A stretch of 64,000 nt of DNA, from NCBI GenBank assembly GCA_051453625.1, contig JBOZIK010000001.1, positions 283,219,124 through 283,283,123 of the forward strand, given 5' to 3'. A program made the translations under genes and the position numbers. The stretch is from Welwitschia mirabilis (lineage: Eukaryota > Gnetophyta > Gnetopsida > Welwitschiales). The notes under the pieces were generated by a model, which was not told where the DNA came from, made no database searches, and saw only the letters and a program-made list of their open reading frames with translations. Within the stretch, counting starts at the first letter, position 1, and each line of letters opens with the position of its first letter. Shown here piece by piece: positions 58,590 through 64,000 of this stretch.

Positions 58590-59330
58590 TCCCAACATTT
58601 TCATGCATCAGATCTATTTAGAGGATAGTGGTAAACCATCTTATGAATCCTATAGATGAATAAGCCTGACCTTAAGGAAGGTAGTAAAAAACAAGATGAT
58701 CAAACTTCTCAATAATGGAATTATCTACTCCATTTTAGATAGAAAATGGTTTAGTTCAACCCAAACCATAACTAAAAAAGTAGGAATTATCCTTATCTCT
58801 AATAAATATAATGAACTTATTCCTATTATATTCATAGTAAAAAGAAGGATATGCATTTACTACCAAAAACTAAATACTATTTTGAGAAAAGACCACTTTC
58901 CTCTATCTTTCTCCAACCAAGTCCTATATTAACTTGTAGGACATCCATTTTACTATTTCTTAGATGGGTACTTGGGTTATAATAAGATTGAAATTACCCT
59001 TAAGAATCAAGACAAACTATCCTCACTTGTTCCTATGGAGCATTCACCTATAAACAAATGTACTTTGGTCAATGTAATGCACCTGCCACTTTCCAATACT
59101 GTATGATCAAAATATTTTCCAACTTATTAGATTCAGGTGTTTGAATATTCATGAATGATTTTTGGTTTATGGGAACTCTTTTAGCCACTATTTTAATAAT
59201 TAAATGTATTCTTGAGTTATGTATTAAAAAATTTCTTATGCTCAACTAGGAGAAATGCCATTTTATAATTAATTAAGGCATAGTTTTAGGACATGTCATT
59301 TCTAAGGAAGGAGTCCAAATAGATCTTGCT
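58590..59330 (+). pseudogene. Athila-like reverse transcriptase remnant
   Basis: The open frame 58696-58932 gives MIKLLNNGIIYSILDRKWFS, STQTITKKVGI, NKYNELIPI, ICIYYQKLNTILRKDHFPLS and FSNQVLY, closely matching plant Gypsy RT (KLLDNGIIYPISDSKWVSP, VCIDYRKLN, RKDHFPLPF). It continues FYYFLDGYLGYNKIEITLKN, CNAPATFQ-type ATFQYCMIKIFSN and the active-site block FMNDF at 59148-59162 (normally Y/F-MDDF), so the first catalytic Asp is Asn. The end holds CHFIINQGIVLGHVISKEGV (59245-59312). Confidence 0.9.
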
Positions 59331-59960
59331 AAGGTTTCTCTAATAACACACTTGTCAACTCCTCAAAAATAAAAATATATTATATCTTTCTTAGAACATT
59401 CAGGATATTATAAAATATTTATGAAGGATTTTAGTAAAATCTTTAAACCATTGTGTGGTCTCTTGAGTAAAGAAACCCTTTTTAACTGGACCCATGAATA
59501 TTAACAAACCTTCATACAACTCAAAGAAAAGCTAACTTTCACTCCAATTTTTCAATTATCTAAATGGAAATTACCTTTTAAGCTTTTTTTTTATGCTAGT
59601 AATTATGCAGCTGGGGCTTTTTTAGAACAAAGGATAGATAAAAAACCAACCATGATTTACTATTCTAGTAAAACTTTGAATAATAACTATTTAAACTACA
59701 CTATTACAAAAAAATATCTACTAGTCATAGTCTTTGCCTTACAAAAATTTAGGTAATACATTTTAGTATTCAAGATAATGATATACACTAATCATTTAGC
59801 CCTAAGATATTTCTTTGCTAAGAAGAACTTAAAAGTAAGACTAATTAGATGGATCCTTTTCCCATAGAAATTTGACTTAAAAATTAAAGAAAAAAAGGAT
59901 TTTAACAACATAGTTGTTGATCACATTTTTTGATTAACTCAAGAGAATTAAAAAATGGAT
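59331..59960 (+). pseudogene. Athila-like RNase H remnant
   Basis: Connection and RNase H: ISFLEHSGYYKIFMKDFSKI, FKPLCGLLSKETLFNWTHEY, PFKLFFYASNYAAGAFLEQR, KPTMIYYSSKTLNNNYLNYT, YLLVIVFALQKFR, IMIYTNHLALRYFFAKKN, RLIRWILFP and FDLKIKEKKDFNNIVVDHIF (59395-59935). Long stretches read in one frame. The catalytic Asp of CDAS is Tyr-Ala-Ser here and the later TDH is TNH, so it is inactive. Between RT and integrase, as in all Ty3/Gypsy elements. Confidence 0.9.
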
Positions 59961-59999
59961 CTTTCAATTAATGAGACTTTCCTAGATAAACATATCTTT

Positions 60000-60870
60000 T
60001 TGGTTAAGAAAGAACCTTGGTTTTCAGATATTACCAACTACTTAGTATCTTAAATCATCCCTTTACACTAGACCATTAATAATAAAAAGAGATTCCCAAG
60101 TCAAGTTAAATTACTTTTTCGGGGATATCCCATTCAAACCAAGTCATTAAAAAATATCTCCTTCAAACTAACATGCATAAGCTACTAAAACATTATCATT
60201 CTAAGGCTTATGGAGATTACCACTCAGCAAGAAAAAAATACAATAAAAATTCTTCAATATGGTTTTTATTAGTTATCTATCTTCAAATGCTCTTATCTTT
60301 ATTATAAATCCTATGATAACTATTAGAATTCAGGAATTATTTCATAGAAAAAAAATGATACCATTAAATCCTATTCTTACTATTAAATATTTTTATGTTT
60401 AGAGAATTAATTTTCAAGGCCCTATGATAACTATTAGAATTCAGGAATTATTTCATAGAAAAAAATGATACCATTAAATCCTATTCTTACTATTAAATAT
60501 TTTAATGTTTAGAGAATTAATTTTCAAGGCCCTTATCCATTATCAAGCAGACATCAATACATCCTTATTTATGTCAACTACATAAATAAATGATTTTAAG
60601 CATTTGCTTATTAAACAATGATGTTAAATCAATGGTTAATTCTTTAAATAAAATATCTTAACTCATTTTAATTTTCCACATGTTTTAATTAGTAATAGAG
60701 GGATGCACTTTATGACATAATATTCAATAATCTTCTCAATAAATACAGTGTTATATATAAAGTTATAACACCTTACCAGCCACAAACAAGTGATCAAGTT
60801 ATGGTTACAAATAAGGAATTTAAGAAATATTATAAAAAGTAGTAAAATCAATGTTTCAGTGTGTATTTAT
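60000..60870 (+). pseudogene. Athila-like integrase remnant with internal duplication
   Basis: Zinc-binding part with CHSKAYG-type LLKHYHSKAYGDYHSARK then KILQYGF and FKCSYLYYKS (60180-60310). Next two tandem copies of the stretch coding NSGIISWKK..IPLNPILTI, KYFYV.RINFQG. After that, core wording SSRQHQYILIYVNYINKWF, FNNLLNKYSVIYKVITPYQP and QTSDQVMVTNKEFKKYYKK (60540-60842), equivalent to YILVAVDYVSKWVEA, YGV.HKVATPYHPQ and TSGQVEVSNREIK. The remnant runs to the gap at 60936. Duplication would break function even without the stops. Confidence 0.88.
60310..60530 (+). repeat. near-identical 111/110-bp tandem duplication in integrase
   Basis: 60310-60420 and 60421-60530 are identical apart from one base in an A run and one T/A difference. 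Both start CCTATGATAACTATTAGAAT and end AATTAATTTTCAAGG. Confidence 0.97.
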
Positions 60871-60935
60871 GCAATGTTTCACTCTTCAATCTCAATCCTG
60901 TTAATTATAAATAAGATGCAAAATACAACATGCTA

Positions 60936-61558
60936 NNNNNNNNNNNNNNNNNNNNNNNNNNNNNNNNNNNNNNNNNNNNNNNNNNNNNNNNNNNNNNNNN
61001 NNNNNNNNNNNNNNNNNNNNNNNNNNNNNNNNNNNNNNNNNNNNNNNNNNNNNNNNNNNNNNNNNNNNNNNNNNNNNNNNNNNNNNNNNNNNNNNNNNNN
61101 NNNNNNNNNNNNNNNNNNNNNNNNNNNNNNNNNNNNNNNNNNNNNNNNNNNNNNNNNNNNNNNNNNNNNNNNNNNNNNNNNNNNNNNNNNNNNNNNNNNN
61201 NNNNNNNNNNNNNNNNNNNNNNNNNNNNNNNNNNNNNNNNNNNNNNNNNNNNNNNNNNNNNNNNNNNNNNNNNNNNNNNNNNNNNNNNNNNNNNNNNNNN
61301 NNNNNNNNNNNNNNNNNNNNNNNNNNNNNNNNNNNNNNNNNNNNNNNNNNNNNNNNNNNNNNNNNNNNNNNNNNNNNNNNNNNNNNNNNNNNNNNNNNNN
61401 NNNNNNNNNNNNNNNNNNNNNNNNNNNNNNNNNNNNNNNNNNNNNNNNNNNNNNNNNNNNNNNNNNNNNNNNNNNNNNNNNNNNNNNNNNNNNNNNNNNN
61501 NNNNNNNNNNNNNNNNNNNNNNNNNNNNNNNNNNNNNNNNNNNNNNNNNNNNNNNNNN
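60936..61558. other. assembly gap (623 N)
   Basis: Run of N after the integrase remnant. Open frames across it are artefacts. Confidence 0.99.
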
Positions 61559-63262
61559 ATGCAAAACTAATCTATAAAAAGAAATAGCAATGCACCTAAT
61601 CTAATTAAGCTTAACCTTAATGAAGGCTGCCCTCATAATCTATATAATTAAAGAAACATGTCATGAATCTAGAACAACATAAAATATGAGAGACAAGTTC
61701 TTACAATTATTAACAAAAAGAGTAATTCATATTAAAGAGATAAAAAAGCATTTGTATCACAAAGTAGTCGTTCCTCAATGGAGGATACGTCATCCAACAC
61801 CAAGGTAACATCTCTCTAGATTACAAGATAGTTTTCCAATCCCAAGATCTCCTGTCACGAGAATGTTAGGTACTATTGAAGATGATTAGGAATCAAGGGG
61901 GAGACCTTTATTTATAAACAGAAAGGAAAAGTAAACTGATAAAAAGGTAAAGTAGAAGCTCTAGCTAACATGCAAGGGAAATTCGCAAATAACAAGTAAT
62001 AACTCAGGAATACATTCTATAAAACTATGGGAGAACAGTGTCATCCTTCTGGTCATCCGGACAATGGAGGAGACAACAGGGATTTACAATGAGTTATCTG
62101 CTTCACTTCTAGTTTAACTATTTGTGATCTGCATGCGAAGTGTTATCAACTGGTTCTGGAGATGTCGTCCACTAGTGTCGTCTAGATGATGATGAGGATG
62201 ATGGATTTTGATAATAAGATCTTTAGTTCATCTGCAAGTTATCTTGGAAGAAGGCTATCATATGCTCAATTGGGGTTGTCGTCCTACCTATCATGTGGAC
62301 GACAGAGGGGACAATAATCTTTTCTTCATGCTTTATCATTGTGATATCTTATTGTTTGCAGGGATAATCATCTGAAAATACAATTTATCCATATCTATAT
62401 GAAATTCTCATGAATTATTTGATAAACTGCATGTTTTTATCTTATGCTCCTAGATTTTTAATTGTCATAGGAACTTGGCATTTATCTATTATTTTATCTA
62501 TAAAACAACTCAAAATATCCTATCAAATACATCTAAGTTGGCATTGCAACATAGTTCCCCACTTAGCCTTATCAGTCCTTGACAAAACTAGGCAGTAAAC
62601 TGTGTTTGTAAGCCAACTTTTTAACAAGGAAAGCTAGGATATGTAAAGCAAAGTATCTGACAAAAAGATAACGATAATGAACTGAATTTCTAAGAGTTTA
62701 AAAGCTGAATTTAAATACCTATAGAGTGTCAAAAGTTTGTATGTCATCCGATTGGTCATCAGGACGATATTGGGGACGAAGGCTTCTTAACAGATTTTGA
62801 AAGTCTAGAACCTGTGACAGAAAATAGATTCTGCATTAGTTATAAAATTCTTAAAAATAACTCCTTCTAATAGTTAAATATAATCATGTAAAAATTAAGG
62901 AGGAATTGCGATAATGATGTATCCTAATCAAAAAATGTGGATCAAAAATATGCAACATTGAAATTATATATGTATTCTATCCCCCACTTAAAATATACAA
63001 TACGTCTCGAATTGCTGAAACTAATGAAAATTAAAAATGCAAAAAGTACTGCAAGGAAAAAACTGTTAAACTAGGAAATTACTAAGAAAAGAAGAAAATG
63101 CAAAAAGGATTAGAAAAGAGTAGACATGAAAACAGGAGAAAAGGTAGAGGAGAAATAGACACAAGGAATAAGAAGAAGAATGTTTATCCAGTGTAAGTAC
63201 TAATATAGCAAACTTCAAAAGAAAATGTCATAACCTTACCTGAGTAAGGATGCATGAGAAAA
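61559..63262 (-). repeat. LTR-like block with GTCGTCC/GGACGAC motifs
   Basis: Less AT-rich and keeps many CpGs. Minus-strand TATA box at 61916-61909. The upstream part (62040-62790) carries repeated GTCGTCC, GTCATCC and complement GGACGA motifs. The purine tracts CTAAGTGGGGAACTATG (complement of 62553-62569) and TTAAGTGGGGGATAG (complement of 62978-62992) look like polypurine tracts next to a TGTTGCA start, so this is probably the 3' LTR end of a minus-strand element. No coding trace is seen in it. Ends are not fixed. Confidence 0.5.
61909..61916 (-). promoter_or_regulatory. TATA box in LTR-like block
   Basis: The complement reads TATAAATA in GTTTATAAATAAAGGTCTCC, the only good TATA box of this block, downstream (leftward) of the repeated motifs. 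Confidence 0.45.
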
Positions 63263-63880
63263 NNNNNNNNNNNNNNNNNNNNNNNNNNNNNNNNNNNNNN
63301 NNNNNNNNNNNNNNNNNNNNNNNNNNNNNNNNNNNNNNNNNNNNNNNNNNNNNNNNNNNNNNNNNNNNNNNNNNNNNNNNNNNNNNNNNNNNNNNNNNNN
63401 NNNNNNNNNNNNNNNNNNNNNNNNNNNNNNNNNNNNNNNNNNNNNNNNNNNNNNNNNNNNNNNNNNNNNNNNNNNNNNNNNNNNNNNNNNNNNNNNNNNN
63501 NNNNNNNNNNNNNNNNNNNNNNNNNNNNNNNNNNNNNNNNNNNNNNNNNNNNNNNNNNNNNNNNNNNNNNNNNNNNNNNNNNNNNNNNNNNNNNNNNNNN
63601 NNNNNNNNNNNNNNNNNNNNNNNNNNNNNNNNNNNNNNNNNNNNNNNNNNNNNNNNNNNNNNNNNNNNNNNNNNNNNNNNNNNNNNNNNNNNNNNNNNNN
63701 NNNNNNNNNNNNNNNNNNNNNNNNNNNNNNNNNNNNNNNNNNNNNNNNNNNNNNNNNNNNNNNNNNNNNNNNNNNNNNNNNNNNNNNNNNNNNNNNNNNN
63801 NNNNNNNNNNNNNNNNNNNNNNNNNNNNNNNNNNNNNNNNNNNNNNNNNNNNNNNNNNNNNNNNNNNNNNNNNNNNNNNN
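63263..63880. other. assembly gap (618 N)
   Basis: Run of N. Confidence 0.99.
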
Positions 63881-64000
63881 AATATTTAACTAAGGAAGTA
63901 AGCTAAGAAAGAACTTAGGTAGGAAAACAAATGCTTCTACTGTGTTCACAGTCGTGTCTAAAATTCCTCATGTCATTTCAATCGTTTTCGATGTGTGCAC
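63881..64000. other. unassigned end of window
   Basis: 120 bases with moderate CpG content and no readable feature. Confidence 0.4.

Noticed and set aside
62410-62598. 62-codon ORF in the right-end LTR-like block
   Set aside because: No recognisable content and overlaps a probable polypurine tract on the other strand.
60790-63906. Open frames across the N runs at 60936-61558 and 63263-63880
   Set aside because: Same artefact; the real integrase tail ends before the first gap.

Overview
This window looks like gene-poor, repeat-dense nuclear DNA of a flowering plant with a large, old genome. The sequence is strongly AT-rich and CpG-poor. Nearly every recognisable coding trace is a plant transposable element: Sirevirus-like Copia, Athila/Tat-like Gypsy, an L1-type LINE and a Helitron. 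Their reading frames are broken by stops, many of them of the kind expected from C-to-T decay (CAA, CAG, CGA or TGG changed to stops). I see no host gene, tRNA, rRNA or CRISPR array. Nine N runs interrupt the sequence: five long gaps of about 560-650 Ns, one of 100 and three of exactly 10. The species cannot be named from this.

Layout. 1-900 is unassigned. 905-4177 is the 3' part of a plus-strand Copia element (RT, RNase H, polypurine tract, LTR). 4282-5258 is a second, truncated LTR of the same family. 5259-11400 is the 3' part of a minus-strand Copia of that family (LTR, proline-rich ORF trace, RNase H, RT). A minus-strand ORF trace (11979-12629 and 17104-18419) is split by a LINE at 12630-17085 with an 18-bp target-site duplication (TSD). 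18420-20600 is a minus-strand promoter/LTR-like block full of CACTTAAGTG motifs. 20640-21786 is a plus-strand gag-protease remnant. 21797-21952 is a Copia protease fragment whose upstream neighbour lies 23 kb away at 45046.

21953-45040 is a Gypsy element with two LTRs and a 5-bp TSD. It carries gag-protease-RT-RNase H-integrase, then extra ORF traces, and is interrupted by a complete minus-strand Copia (28560-38515) with 1.4-kb LTRs, primer-binding site, polypurine tract and TSD. 45046-48347 is the gag and 5' LTR of the Copia that the Gypsy entered. The same family's 3' LTR at 5259-6645 may be the other end of that element.

48430-48870 is an inverted LTR piece, followed by a ~400-bp AT-rich repeat in three copies (48880-50100). 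51064-53860 is a Helitron Rep remnant. 54200-60870 is an Athila-like Gypsy (LTR-like leader, gag, protease, RT, RNase H, integrase). 61559-63262 is another minus-strand LTR-like block with GTCGTCC/GGACGAC motifs and less CpG loss.

The parts do not work together as a pathway; they record successive insertions. The most interesting recurring pattern is that four LTR or promoter-like blocks of different families each carry many copies of their own short palindromic or inverted motif.
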